Part shown: positions 31,858 to 43,378 of the stretch, piece by piece
Layout of the letters: every line of letters starts with the position of its first letter
How positions within the stretch are numbered: position 1 is the first letter of the stretch
From: Macrothele yani
Taxonomy: Eukaryota > Arthropoda > Arachnida > Araneae > Macrothelidae
NCBI GenBank assembly: GCA_039090855.1
Contig: CM077005.1
Coordinates: 70,366,607 to 70,430,606 of the forward strand
Length of the DNA: 64,000 nt
Reading direction: 5' to 3'
Program-made: the position numbers and the translations under genes
Notes under the pieces: generated by a model
Told to the model about the DNA's origin: nothing
Seen by the model: the letters and a program-made list of their open reading frames with translations, nothing else
Databases searched by the model: none

Positions 31858-32982
31858 TATAACAATACTGGACAAAGGCAACATCGCAGGAAAAAGAAAT
31901 TACGATTATGGAAACTTTTATTTTGTTTACTTCTGTTTTTGAAAGACGAAATACCGTCCCGACACGTATTTTTACACGTTGGTAAAATTTCGATGCGTAA
32001 ACACACTTTTTGATGCGTACTAAACGTGTAATTACGCATTTTGGTGAACTCTGCATGGCGCAGAATTAAAAAACTTTTCGCACTTTGGCGCAATTAGCGC
32101 AGCTATTCCATGAGGGAGAGCAAAGTTTGGAAGAATTGGCGGGAGGGTGTGTGCGATCGCTCCCAGCTAGAAACATGAGATAACATAAGGTTCAATCGCT
32201 ATGAGATCATAATAAAACAAAGCAGGAGTTTACACTAAGCAACAATAACAACGATATCAATTTCCATCAGTAAAAAAAAAAAAAAAAATTCACGAGCCAT
32301 TTTGGCGAAAATCCGGAAGAAACTATCTTCCGACCGTAAAACTACTTGAAACTCCGTAAAACTTTCGGAAAATCCGGATTACGTGGCAGGTATGCGGACG
32401 TCCTTGCACCGATATCGGCTTTCCAACATAATATGTAATATCACCTTGACGTTCTTCACCAGATATCGGCTTTGCCAATGCATCCAATATCCTCTGGCCA
32501 TTCTTCACCCCATATCCGTCCGATATTGGCTTTGTCGATGTATCCAATATCTGAATTTCAAAGGCGCTTACTTAGAAACGGGACCAATTAATAGTTTTAG
32601 CATTTGTGCGAAAAAAACTATAAATATATTCGTAAAATGCGATCGCAGTTTAAACCGTGATTTTAACAAAAAACGGACACAAAATTTAGAACTTTTACGA
32701 AATACATTGAAATCCGCAATTCTTCAAACCTGTCCGTAATTCGGTAATCATGTGGCCGAAACCGTAATGGTTGGCACCTCTGAAAGTGCAATATGCATGA
32801 AACTGACCCTTTGTGATGGTTTTACAAGTCAAATTCATCGGAGTATTTCTTAAAAAAGGCCTCATTCTGGGGTTGTGAACTGAAATAATAACTTGCAACA
32901 CAACTTTTTCGTTTGAAAGATCAAAGTACGGAATCTGCGTTCAACTTCAGCGTTAGCAAACAAACAGCTTTCCATTCCACTC
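31858..32982. other. no gene; possible hAT terminus
   Basis: AT-rich. At 32761-32774 the sequence GTTGGCACCTCTG is a hAT-like end (inverse CAGAGGTGCCAAC). It resembles CAGAGCTGCCAAC at 27727, but the 8-bp flanks differ, so a pair is not supported. Confidence 0.35.
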
Positions 32983-33048
32983 TAGAGCTGAGACAGGCTG
33001 TAAAATATTTACTGTGGCTCGGGCTCTTACAGAGAAGGATAGAGAGAG

Positions 33049-33097
<49 letters not shown>

Positions 33098-33744
33098 GTG
33101 ATTTTATATGATTTAGCACATGAGGCACTTCATAATCAGTAAATGGAATTCTTCGGCAACTGGTTCTGGTTAGGGAGCGGGCATTCGAGATGGCTATTTA
33201 TTCTGGGCTTGGGTAAAAAATTGCCATATGCCGCACATTAGTGTGTTTCTGCAGAGAAGAAAAAGCTTTTTCAAGAACTATAGATATTGGATAGTTGATA
33301 GCATTCCGACGATAATTTACTCCTTATCTCCACGGAGTAGCTTCCTGATAATTATATTAAGCAACGTACATATGGCATGATAATATTAGCATTATTTGAG
33401 CAACATATAATTGCAGCACCTCCCGATCATTTTGGATGCCCGGCCGCCGGAAGCACTTCAGGTGGAAACGAACAGTCAAAGAAAATCATCCAGTTACACT
33501 GTAAAAATAGATAGAAGTCCCTTCCAATCATTCCCTATTTGAGAAATACATTGGTTAATTGCAGGAGAAGAGAGTGGAAGTGTGGGAAAGGAGTTTTTTT
33601 TAATTAATGGTTGAACTGGTTAGCTCGTTTTGGGGCTCGTTCGGGCCTGGGCTCTATCTTGCAATACAAAATTCGGGCTCAAATGGGCTCGGGCTGATAT
33701 ACCACGAACTCGGGCTCCGAAAATTGAGCCCGAACTCAGCTCTA
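32983..33744. mobile_element. hAT-type MITE with 8-bp target duplication
   Basis: 762-bp element starting TAGAGCTGAG and ending CTCAGCTCTA, flanked by perfect TTCCACTC (32975-32982 and 33745-33752). Subterminal GGCTCGGGCTC and its inverse GAGCCCGA repeat near both ends. It contains an (AT)n run at 33053-33090. No coding capacity. Confidence 0.87.
33053..33090. repeat. (TA)n microsatellite
   Basis: About 19 TA dinucleotides without interruption, inside the hAT MITE. Confidence 0.97.
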
Positions 33745-33752
33745 TTCCACTC

Positions 33753-36152
33753 CCACGAAGCTCCGCACAAGCGCCGTGCACTCGTTGGCTGCGAGCACCG
33801 TGGATGTGACATCATAAGGCAGTACTTCAACTTTCCAAGCCTTTGGGGCGCACACGACCTTGGCACTCGAAGTGCCGTGGATTAACAAACGAACATTTTT
33901 TTTTCCCCATCCGTTACGAATTCCCACAGCCAGCGTTGACACTGGAGAAAAATATGGCTGATAAGATTAATGAGGGGAAAAAAAACATACATGATAAATA
34001 AAAGAAAAAAAGAAAATCCCAAAACCGGATTTTTTGTAGACAAATTGGATTCTCAGAAAATATTTTCAAAACCGGACAGAATCCAGGTAAACCGGGACAC
34101 TTGGCAGCTATGAAACATAAATCTACAAAAGTGAATAACTTAGCAACACCAGGACTATATACCTAACTAACTCAGCAACACGTGGGCTACTATAAACGAG
34201 AATAACTACCTTAGCAGCTCGTGGGCTTTCATCTCATCGTACTCTACACGGATTATCCCGTAATCCGTCTATATACGACCGGAAGGGAAATACTGGGATT
34301 GTACCGTGACTGAACAATAGGATTGTACAGTGAATTCATGAAATCGGCACACGTGATCTGAAACGGCATCGCCTTCGTAGATTTTCCATGCCAATAGCTC
34401 ACGATTGAAATCTTTTTGCGAGCGCCCATTTCCTGCGTCACTTCATTTTTCTTGCACACATTAAAACTTCTTTGCGTGAAATGCGCGTCTGCGCATGCTA
34501 TCGGGAACCCTGCTCATGTCCCTGTTTTATCCAAATAAATGGCCCAACTGCTCAGGAATTTCAATTATTTCATGCACTTGATTGGACGATTTCTTCTGTG
34601 TGCTAAAGATCCAGATTTACGGTCACCAGGTCTGCTCTGGCTATAAACTTCATCATCATGGCGCCTAAAAATTTTTGATTAAATAGCCAATTCTGGCGAC
34701 CTGTACAGAAAAGAAATTTAACTAGTAGTCACAAAAAAAATTTTACTTGCACAGAACTTTGAAAAAATTTACTCTAAATGTATGGAAATTGCATGAAATA
34801 GCACAAAATTTGAGTTACACGAAAGTCAGCCATCACCTTTGTCATTCTGCTTGAACAGCAGAAAAGAAAAAAACAGTTGATAAAAAAAGGTGAGGGCGTT
34901 GCGTCGGTTTTTGATAACAAAGAATGCACCAAGGATGATGGGTCATCATGGGGAACGAGGTTTGCAAGGTTGCTGGGGGGGGGGATGAAAGCTTCCTTTT
35001 GACAATGTATCACTTCCTTGCCAGTGGTGGACAGCTCAACTGTCTGCATTGGGGAAGTCATACTTGGAGAATTTTTATAAAGCAAAATTTCTCTCATGTT
35101 TTAAATAACCGAATGCGAATTTTACGGTAACCAAGACACGTCAAAATAAACTCCCATGAGAAATCTCGTCAAAATCTGATGAAAACTTTAGAAGTTAGGC
35201 CTTTTCTTTTTATTATTTTTAACGAATGTTTGCTGAAAGCCTGCATAGTCCATAATTCACTCTCTCTCCCTCCCCCTGCCTGCCATGTCGCATTTAGGGT
35301 GCACCTGCAGGCTTTTGAGCATCGCAGAGCAGCCAGCTAAAAAAAATTATTGTATTAATCCTGACAGTTTTCTTATTCGCTTTCAGTGTTCACATAAAAA
35401 AAATGGTTAACTTGACTTTTTGTCATTATTTTAACCAAAAATGATGCTTTATAGTGTATTTAGTTAATACTAAGTTTGAATTTTATCAAAACTCTATAAT
35501 CTGGAAAATTCTAAAATCCAGAATTGGCAAAGTCTGGATGATTCCGGATTTTCATGGTTGTACTGCTATAGTATTCCCATACCTGCCAACTACAACGGAA
35601 TGTCAGTTGTTTCTACGGATTTAGTTGTCTGACTACAGACCTCGCTGTCGAAACTACAGATTATGCGAATTTTCATTTTGTTAATTATTTTTTTAATGTT
35701 GCTATTTTTTTATGATATACATGAGATTCTTAAGCGGATTTGTGGAATTCCACTTTTTTGTCATCATTTGGATCGTTTTCAGGATCAATGTATAACTGAA
35801 GACAATTTGCGGGGGAGGCGTTTTCTGTCCGCAGACTGTTTTTCGTGTTTCAAAACTTTCGACAACGGTAGTTAAACAGAGTAAAAAAAATATTACTGTA
35901 ATCTTATTTTTCTCCCAATGTTGCCTTTGTGTCCAATTTTCCTGTTAAATATTATTTTATTGCATAAATGCTTGTATTTCAGCGTGAAACTGTAGGCAAC
36001 AATTTGCAAAAACGGAGGTTAGATGATGTCATATTCTGTATTCTCATATGGGTAATTTGTAGATGAATAAATGAGATTGGCAACACCCACTAGTCTGGTG
36101 GTTGTGATCTGTAATGGCAGTTTAGTCTTTGAGTGATAACTGTGTTATTACA
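33753..36152. other. no gene; probable transposon ends and LTR of the Gypsy-type element
   Basis: At 34060-34112 the minus strand reads AGCTGCCAAGTGTCCCGGTT, a hAT-like terminus. At 35580 the plus strand reads CATACCTGCCAAC, similar. The last few hundred bases before 36153 should be the 5' LTR of the gag-bearing element, but its start was not defined. Confidence 0.35.
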
Positions 36153-36170
36153 TGGTGTCAGATTGTGGGA
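36153..36170 (+). promoter_or_regulatory. primer-binding-site-like sequence of a Gypsy-type element
   Basis: TGGTGTCAGATTGTGGGA follows ...TTACA, which would be the LTR end. TGG-initial sites just inside the LTR pair with a tRNA 3' end, and TGGTGTCAGA is common in animal Gypsy elements. The gag-like frame starts about 80-120 bases later. Confidence 0.55.
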
Positions 36171-36229
36171 TTGTGAATTTCGTGGTGTTATGACCAATTC
36201 TAATCAACTGTGTTAAATTTATAGTATCA

Positions 36230-36670
36230 AGTAGCACGGATTCGACTAACGCTCTTCTTCCTCATGAGCTGGAAGTGACTGCTGACAACATGGCTACAAA
36301 CTGGAAGCTGTGGAAACCGACGTTCGAATTTTACGCAATTGCTACACAGCTTTTTGAGAAACCACCACAGGTACTGGCCGCTACATTTATGTCAGCAATA
36401 GGAACTTCGGCAACTATGATTTTTAATACGTTTAATTTAACTGAGGCAGAGCAAAGTGATATTGCTGTGATTAAAAGATTTGATGATTTACGTTTCCCCA
36501 AAACCTAATGAGACGTATACACTTTGTTTTTTTACTTGTATTCAAGGTGAGCAAGAAAATTTTGATTCTTACTTAACCAAACTTCGAACGAAGATTAGTG
36601 ATTGTGCTTTTGGTAATTTACAAGATAGCTTGTTACGTGACCAGATTGTGCATGGCATCAGGGACGCCAA
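36230..36670 (+). pseudogene. Gypsy-type retrotransposon gag, truncated and frameshifted
   Basis: Plus-strand gag-like sequence: SSTDSTNALLPHELEVTADN then MATNWKLWKPTFEFYAIATQ, the usual start of retrotransposon gag. After a frame change near 36495, PNETYTLCFFTCIQGEQENF then DSYLTKLRTKISDCAFGN and LLRDQIVHGIRD follow. This is the UBN2-like gag core that forms the particle. It stops at about 36670, where unrelated sequence and then an (AT)n tract and an RTE begin. Whether it belonged with the pol remains at 45 kb is unknown. Confidence 0.75.
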
Positions 36671-36778
36671 CTGTGTGGGTGCTCCGGGGCCCGTGCACTC
36701 ATTGAATATTTTCAATGGGTGCGAGGCACCCATTGAGAATTAAATTTTCTCTCCTTTTTTTATTTATTTATCTTATGT

Positions 36779-36780
36779 AT

Positions 36781-36816
<36 letters not shown>
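36779..36816. repeat. (AT)n microsatellite at RTE 5' edge
   Basis: Uninterrupted AT dinucleotides directly before the RTE start; a matching (TA)n tract follows the RTE at 40001-40036. Confidence 0.95.
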
Positions 36817-36818
<2 letters not shown>

Positions 36819-37025
36819 GATGTAAGGTCAGGTGATGCGTAACATCACAGCCTCTCCTTGACAAATGTCAACCCCGCCTTCTCGTGGTGCATCCTGTTCC
36901 CACTAAAGGGGCTCTGACGACCGCCCATAGCGGTATAACTATACCATCGGGATTAGAGGAAATTCTATCCCACACTCACCAACCCGCTTGGCCAGCGTGG
37001 TGAGTTATGGCCAAACCCCTCCAAA

Positions 37026-37970
37026 ATGATTCCACAACTTAAATCTTGGCCCTCAGTCTCCGGCAGCTGGAATGTACCTGGCCAAGGCAGCGGCCAGTGC
37101 GACATGAAGGCAGAGGGTGCTAAGAATCCCCGGAGGACCGGACTAGGCTGCCATCTGATGCTGACCTTGGCTACTTACAATGGACGCTCCCTATCTTCTG
37201 ATTCAAGGCTTCTTGAATTGGAAGAGGAACTACAAAGGATCAAGTGGGACATCGTGGGGCTAAGTGAGGTAAGGAGAAAAGGAGAAGATCTCATCGAACT
37301 GAAAAGTGGACATCTCTTCTACTATCGTGGGACAGATACTGGCAGAACTAGTGGTGTTGGATTTATAATAAACAAGAAACTGAAGGATAAAGTTGTAGAA
37401 GTTGAAAGTTCCTCTGACAGAGCTGCACGACTTGTTATCCAACTCTCGAAAAGATACCAGGCTCAGATTATTCAAACTTATGCACCCACCACAAGTCATC
37501 CTGAAGAAGAAATTGAAGAATTTTATGAGGAAATTTGTCATCTAAATAATAAAGGTAAGCAGCACTTGAAAATAATTATGGGAGATTTCAATGCAAAAAT
37601 AGGGCAACGGCAACAGAATGAAACTTCAGTAGGTAAATTCGGTCATGGCAACAGAAACCAGCGTGGAAATACTCTCGTTGAGTTTGCAGAGGCAGAAGGG
37701 TTTTTCATCTTGAACTCCTTCTTCAAGAAAAAGCCACACAGGAAATGGACATGGAGACATCCAAATGGGACGACAAGTGAAATTGATTTTATTATGTGTA
37801 ACAAAAAATTCGTCATAGAAGACTAAAGTGTGCTAAACAAGTTCAACACAGGTAGTGACCATAGATTGGTGAGATGTAAGATGCACCTCAACACTAAACT
37901 TGAACGTGGCAAGCTCATAAGACAAACAAAATCTATTGACATAACCAACCTTAAAAACACCATAATACCT
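37026..37970 (+). pseudogene. RTE endonuclease region
   Basis: Apurinic-like endonuclease that nicks the target. LATYNGRSLSS (N-terminal Asn), WDIVGLSEVRRKGEDL (catalytic Glu), QTYAPTT, IIMGDFNAKIG (Asp and Asn), and TSEIDFIMCNKKFVIED. One in-frame stop follows at 37824, then NKFNTGSDHRLVRCKM with the catalytic SDH. The initial Met at 37026 is in a leader-like basic stretch; the conserved domain starts near 37160. A frameshift near 37970 leads into the RT frame. Confidence 0.9.
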
Positions 37971-37974
37971 TCAA

Positions 37975-39985
37975 GTTAGAACTGAAGAACAGGTTCTCTG
38001 CTTTAGAAGGCCTAACATCGGAAGAAGTGGACATCTCTGAAGTTAACAGAAAAGTAACCAAAGCTCTTATGGAAACAGCAACAAAATTAGCTGGGTCTAA
38101 GAACAAGTTGCATGTGAACAAATTATCAGGAAAAACCAAAATGTTGATGCAAAAAAGAAGAGAGATGAGGACAACTATAGAAGATGTGACTTCCAAAGTG
38201 GAATATATAGAGCTATGCAAGACAGTAAGAAAAAGTATCACTGAAGACGTAAGGAAATTCAACTGTGAACTAGTGAGGAAAGCAATTGAAAACAACCAAA
38301 GCCTAAAGATAGCAAAGGGACATCTCAGTAAGGGAAGAAAACAGATTATGGCACTGAGAAAAGAAGATGGTTCTGTAACAAGAAATAGAGGCAAAATTTT
38401 GACAAGAGTGAAAGATTTCTACTCCAAATTATATGAAAGGGATGATATATGCACTCTAGACATCATGAAAGATACCAGTACCAGAGTTCCTCCAGTCCTT
38501 CCAGCAGAAGTTGCACATGCAATCAAGAACATGAAGCGAGGAAAAGCTCCAGGAGAAGATGGAATTACTGTAGACATCATACAAGAAGCAAGTGGAGAAA
38601 TCGAAACAGTACTCGCCCAAATTTTCACTCGATGCCTTAATGAAGGAAAGATTCCTGAGGATTGGAACACCGCTACAATGATCCTGCTACATAAGAAAGG
38701 CGACATTGAGGATCTCTGAAACTACAGACCTATCAGCCTCCTATCAGTAGTTTATAAAATCTTCACTAAAGTTCTTTCACACCGCTTGAAGGTAACACTG
38801 GACATGGCTCAACCGAAAGAACAAGCTGGATTCAGGAGTGGCTACAGCACAATAGATCATATCCACGTGCTGAGAGAACTAATTGAAAGAGCGAGGGAAT
38901 ATGAACTTCCATTGTGCATGGCTTTTATCGATTATGAAAAAGCCTTTGATTCGGTGAAACCATCAGCAGTTACAATGGCTCTGAAAACCTGCGGTATTGA
39001 AGATGCATACATTAATATTATTAATAACATCTATGAAAATGCAAGTGCAAAGATTAGGCTGTTTGAAAATACAACACATGTAAAAATTGGAAAGGGAGTG
39101 AGACAAGGTGACACCATATCTCCGAAGCTCTTTAATGCCACATTGGAGGGTGTTTTTCAGTCGCTGAGCTGGGAAAACAAGGGGATAAAGATTAATGGAG
39201 ATTATCTAACCCACCTTCGTTTTGCTGATGACGTAGTCATTTTTGCAACTACCCCATCAGAGCTGCAGAGTATGATCCAGGAACTTGCTGACAAGAGTAA
39301 AGAAGTGGGATTAAAAATGAACTTTCAGAAGACAAAAGTGATGTTCAATGCTTTTACAAGAAATGAAGATTTATCGATTGATGGAGAAAAGCTGGAGATA
39401 ACAGACACGTACGTTTATCTTGGACAGCAGATATCAAGTGAGGGTCACATTGATGAAGAAATTAATCGGCGTACAAAACTTGCCTGGAGAGCTTTTGGAA
39501 GAAACAGCATAATTTTCAAGAGCAATATGCCATTATGTCTTAAAAGAAAAGTGTTTGATCAATGCATCCTTCCAGTGCTTACGTATGGTGCAGAGACGTG
39601 GACCTTAACTAAAAGAGACATGCAAAGGCTGCAGACAACTCAAAGAAGCATGGAGAGGTGCATGCTTGGTGTAACCAGGAGAGATAAGAAGAGGAACTCG
39701 TGGATCAGAAAAATGACAAGAGTGGAAGACATCATGATCAGAGTTAAATTCCTGAAATGGCAATGGGCTGGACATACTGCCAGAAGGACAGATCATCGAT
39801 GGACAGCCGAAATTTTAGATTGGATTCCAAGGGACAGGAAAAGACCCAGAAGAAGACCACATGGGAGATGGGTGGATGAAATTCGAAAGTATGCAGGGGT
39901 GACATGGAGGAGACTGGCACAAGACAGACCGTTGTGGAGGAAACTTGGGGAGACCTTCGTCCAGCAGTGGATTGATAATGGTTGA
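37975..39985 (+). pseudogene. RTE reverse transcriptase region, one internal stop
   Basis: Frame from KLELKNRFSALEGL. A connector follows, then APGEDGITVDIIQEASGEIE, IPEDWNTATMILLHKKGDIE, one stop at 38717-38719, then NYRPISLLSVVYKIFTKVL. Motif A is CMAFIDYEKAFDSVK, motif B GVRQGDTISPKLFNATLEGV, and motif C LRFADDVVIFAT with intact FADD. The thumb includes LTYGAETWTLTKRDMQRLQ and the C-terminal WQWAGHTARRTD, with GETFVQQWIDNG to the end. All catalytic Asp are present. From 38786 the frame is open for 399 codons, the longest in the window. Confidence 0.93.
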
Positions 39986-39997
39986 CAATGATGATGA

Positions 39998-40000
<3 letters not shown>

Positions 40001-40036
<36 letters not shown>
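40001..40036. repeat. (TA)n microsatellite at RTE 3' edge
   Basis: Directly follows the GATGATGATGA end of the RTE. Confidence 0.95.
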
Positions 40037-40041
<5 letters not shown>

Positions 40042-42788
40042 ATTGGAAAACATTGGTGGAGAACAAAGAAAGAGTAGCAAAATGCCACAAAGAAAGAGTA
40101 GCAAAATGCCCTGTTTGGTCTGCCAGTAGAGAAAAGTTATTGCTTTATTTCTTTTACCCTGCAGATGGTCGGAAACTAGAAATGACGGGAAAACGATTTT
40201 AGGTGGCTAACCAAGTCTCTCACTAATCACCTCAAGAAACCATTAGTGTGGGTGGCCGAGAGAGAAACTAGTAACAGCCTGTTATTAGTTTGGGGAATAG
40301 GGCTCCGGATTAACGTTGTCATGTCAGCAAGTCTGTGGGATGAAAGGACAGTCTACCGCGGACCACCCATTTCGTCTCGAATAGGGGTTTTATTAGTGGC
40401 TCAAAGTGGGAACTGAGCCGCATTATCCGCTCGGGTTCGAGCTTGTTTAAAGCAGCCCGGCCAGTGCAGACTTACACAGCACATCTTTCTTTGAAGGTGG
40501 TGAAGGAGGAGGAGGAGGAGAGGTACTTAGTTGGAATTTCAACTGCAGGGGCAGATTGGCCCACCGGGACATTTCCCGGTGGGCCCCTTCCGTACATTTT
40601 GTCTCTTTCTTTCTTACTTTCTTAAAAATGTTTTCAGTTCAGTTGTTTTAAACACACAACTGAACCACAACACTTTTTTTAAATGAAATATACGTAATGT
40701 AATTATAACAAGCAGGGGGAGGGGGAGGACTTTGATATTAAATTAGGGGAAAAATCCCTTCAGCAGGCAAGTGCTAGAATCCCAACTAAAATAGATGGGC
40801 TATGTGTGTTTGCAAACTTCTGGGTTCACTTAGTAGCTGAGGAACGAGAATGTTCGGGGGGGGGATAAGTTCTACATATTCCTCAATTAAGGGGGCCGGG
40901 GGTAGTTGATTTTACTCCCTTTGGTTGTAGGAGGCATTAGTGCTGTGCCCATCAGCACAATCACATGGTAATACTTCCTAAACATTCTCATGAGAAAATG
41001 ACACCAACGACCCTAAATAATAGGTTCCTAAAGGATCAAACAGCTAGTTTGCAGATTATTCCGATGGAAGTACCCGGTGTTCTCTGAAGTCAGAAATATG
41101 CAACATTTAACCCAACCTCAAGCATTGTTTCTTTACTAAATGACCATAAAATAAAACGGAAAGGCACCTCCAATATCCTAAACTGTCTTTGTGTTGGAGG
41201 GGGGAGAGAAAGAGTTATGTTCAGTCATTTGAGTTTGGGAAACACACAAGAACAGTTTGTTTTCCCTAAGAATTAAGGAATAGTCCTGTCGTAATCAGTG
41301 TTTTTCGTTTTTAATCGAAAATGAACAACAAAAATCGTAAAGGTAAAAAAAAAAAGCGCTGTCAGAATCAGACGCCACAAAATGGCCAAAACTAAAAGAT
41401 TTTTTCATGGATAATGATTCTACATTTTCTACTAAAAAGAGTGATGGTAGTTTATTCAAATACAGTGAAAATAGTTGCTGTGTTCAAAATATTCCATAGA
41501 TAATAAGGAATCATCCATTGATATGTCAACTTCTGCTAAAACATCCTAATGATAAATTTTCGAATTTCCTTCTATTGGACAGTCCTGCATTTGTGAAAAA
41601 TTCTGAAAAAAAAAAAAAATGCTTGTACAGAGGGCATGAATGACTGGAAACGTATTTACAAAAAATCGATTGAAGAACAACAAATGTTTATCCAACATGA
41701 AATACTGGAACAGGATGAATTTGGAGAAAGTCAGCAAAAGGTAAAGCAATGAAAAAAATGTAACAACTATTGTATTTGCTGCTACCATGTTCTGGTGAAG
41801 TACAATTTTGTTCAGCGCAGCTTACAATGTCTTAGGAACTGCGTATAAATACCTTTTAAAGTTGCCTACAAAAGATAATTTTCCATGTTGAAATTTGTAA
41901 AAACATGTTTAAGGAGATGGAGGCTCATTTAGAAGCATTACATCTGATGGCTGTTGAAAAAGATGTACTACATAACATAGGTTGTGACAGTGTTATCAAT
42001 GAACAGTGCTTTGTTACGTAAAGAACTTTTCTTTAAACTGTAAAAGGTGTCACTAAAAAAGATGAGACAGGTGGGTGAGTAGCCACAGTTTATATTCATT
42101 ATTCCTGCAGGTTCAATCACTAAATTTCAACGAATATAACATTTAAAAATTCCATGTTATTACATTAGTTCAGATAATTAAGAATAGAGGTAAAGCCATA
42201 TTTGGACAATGTTAGTTTGATATTTTTTTTATGTGCATCATATTTCTGAAGGCCAATAAGAGTTGGCATCGTAAATGTTTTGTTCTATAAATTCTATCTT
42301 TGTGGATCTAATCAATTATCATATTTTACCCAGACAAAAAATATTGAATTTTGTTTTCTTCATTCTTAGAGTTTTTCCACTCTATGATTGTTTTATTCTT
42401 ATATCTAAAACAGGAAATCGTGTAGGAAAGTAAAATATAAAATGCACGGTGGAATAGTATTTGAGTGAATGTAGGTAAGCACCAAAAAATCAATTACGTT
42501 AAAAACAATAGCATTGGGGAAAATGCAAGTTGTTCATAGAGATCTTGGTGTATATTCCACACCATTTGTTTCTGTCTCATGATGTATCTTAATGGATTTT
42601 CTGCTCTATTTTCTTTTTCGTTCTACCTTCTCTAGTTAAAGCACAAAGCAAAATCGCCTTTTTTTTACAGTGAATGTGATTCAAATGTATGTTAACAGCA
42701 TTAGGGTGGAGGCTAAACAGCGCTAATTTTTTTTTCACTACTTTAAAGTAGTGTGTTTAGAACCCAGCCAACATAGCATCAAATTATG
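40037..42788. other. no gene recognised; 12-bp palindrome of a transposon end and AT-rich relics
   Basis: GGCCCACCGGGA and TCCCGGTGGGCC (40558-40585, 4-bp spacer) follow TGCAGGGGCAGATT, the look of a hAT-like end; no partner found. A basic frame at 41322 (MNNKNRKGKKKKRCQNQTPQ) decays at once and is not called. Confidence 0.4.
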
Positions 42789-42851
42789 AAATGCAACATT
42801 TAATCTAAAGCAACTTATGGGAATTTACTAGGAAATTTTTTCATTAATAGC

Positions 42852-42882
42852 AAATTTTCGGAGAAAACTCTTCTTCTTCAGG
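42852..42882 (-). ncRNA. hammerhead-like PLE terminal motif, copy 6 (left arm)
   Basis: The minus strand reads CTGAAGA, hairpin GAG ... CTC, CGAAAATTTG. Same as the right-arm copy but with a 3-base deletion in the stem region. Confidence 0.42.
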
Positions 42883-42966
42883 CTGTCTTGTTGTTGTCAC
42901 TTTTTGCTTGTCACTATCATGGTTACGGTTTACCTACATTCAATATTTGTGTGAAATTGCTCCAAC

Positions 42967-43171
42967 AAGACTGGATTAGATAGGCATGTTAGAGAAACTG
43001 GGCACAGCATGGATTGGAATTCCCTTAAAGTAATCAGTTTCCAAAGCAATTTCCAAAAAGAAAACTGAAAGAAGGAATAGAGATTGAGAAAAATCAAAAT
43101 TCCATCATTAATGACTGCAAAGGATTTTCCCTGCCTAACATCTGGCAGGATTTGTTGAAAAATAACCTAAA
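42967..43171 (+). pseudogene. PLE endonuclease C-terminal tail
   Basis: Plus-strand codons read LDRHVRETGHSMDWNSLKVI then SFQSNFQKRKLKEGIEIEKN and QNSIINDCKGFSLPNIWQDL. This is the His/Asp/Trp and Lys-Glu pattern of PLE endonuclease ends (HxxExGHxxDWxNxxxI ... RKxxEAxxI). Nothing else of the element remains. It directly precedes the right arm with its motif, the same order as in the longer PLE copies. Confidence 0.72.
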
Positions 43172-43231
43172 CCGTCAAGGTTAACCGTAACCATGATAGT
43201 GACAAGCAAAAAGTGACAACAACAAGACAGC

Positions 43232-43264
43232 CTGAAGAAGGAGAAGAGTTTTCTCCGAAAATTT
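43232..43264 (+). ncRNA. hammerhead-like PLE terminal motif, copy 7 (right arm)
   Basis: The plus strand reads CTGAAGA, hairpin GGAGAA ... TTCTCC, then GAAAATTTG, 60 bases beyond the endonuclease tail. Confidence 0.45.
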
Positions 43265-43378
43265 GCTATTAATGAAAAAATTTCCTAGTAAATTCCCATA
43301 AGTTGCTTTAGATTATTAATTCAATTAAACTAGGAAGCCATTTCTCAACATGAGCTTTATTCAAAAAATGCAACATTT

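Larger units (their letters stand above)
36817..40000 (+). mobile_element. RTE-type LINE, nearly full-length
   Basis: 3.2-kb non-LTR retrotransposon with 5' leader, endonuclease, RT and an extremely short 3' end that stops at GACAATGATGATGATGA, characteristic of RTE elements. Only two stops and one frameshift were seen across the coding part. The element lies within an AT-dinucleotide tract. A 3' fragment of the same family is at 52083-52721. Confidence 0.92.
42789..43378. mobile_element. minimal PLE foldback with 13-bp target duplication
   Basis: AAATGCAACATTT at 42789-42801 and 43366-43378 flanks an insertion. It has inverted arms 42801-42934 and 43179-43315 that are identical apart from a 3-base indel and one substitution near the inner edge. 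Each arm holds a hammerhead-like motif. The spacer encodes the last 60 or so residues of a PLE endonuclease on the plus strand. A 50-bp tail (43316-43365) is present only on the right. Confidence 0.82.

Noticed and set aside
33607..33885. 92-codon open frame as a gene
   Set aside because: Overlaps the hAT MITE end and has no recognisable protein features; both strands are open there by composition.
27727..34112. A single large hAT element bounded by CAGAGCTGCCAAC and GGCAGCTATG
   Set aside because: The 8-bp flanks differ and the enclosed sequence is a mixture of unrelated elements; the ends probably belong to different copies.
34948..35130. Small open frame MGNEVCKVAGG as a host exon
   Set aside because: No splice sites in keeping with an exon and no resemblance to a known protein.
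36817..36920. Possible HDV-like ribozyme at the RTE 5' end
   Set aside because: Some RTE elements start with one, and GGATG here can pair with CATCC about 65 bases later, but no nested second helix or the catalytic C with its helix could be drawn.
41322..42010. Basic start MNNKNRKGKKKKRCQ as a hAT-like gene
   Set aside because: Stops appear at once and no conserved motif follows.
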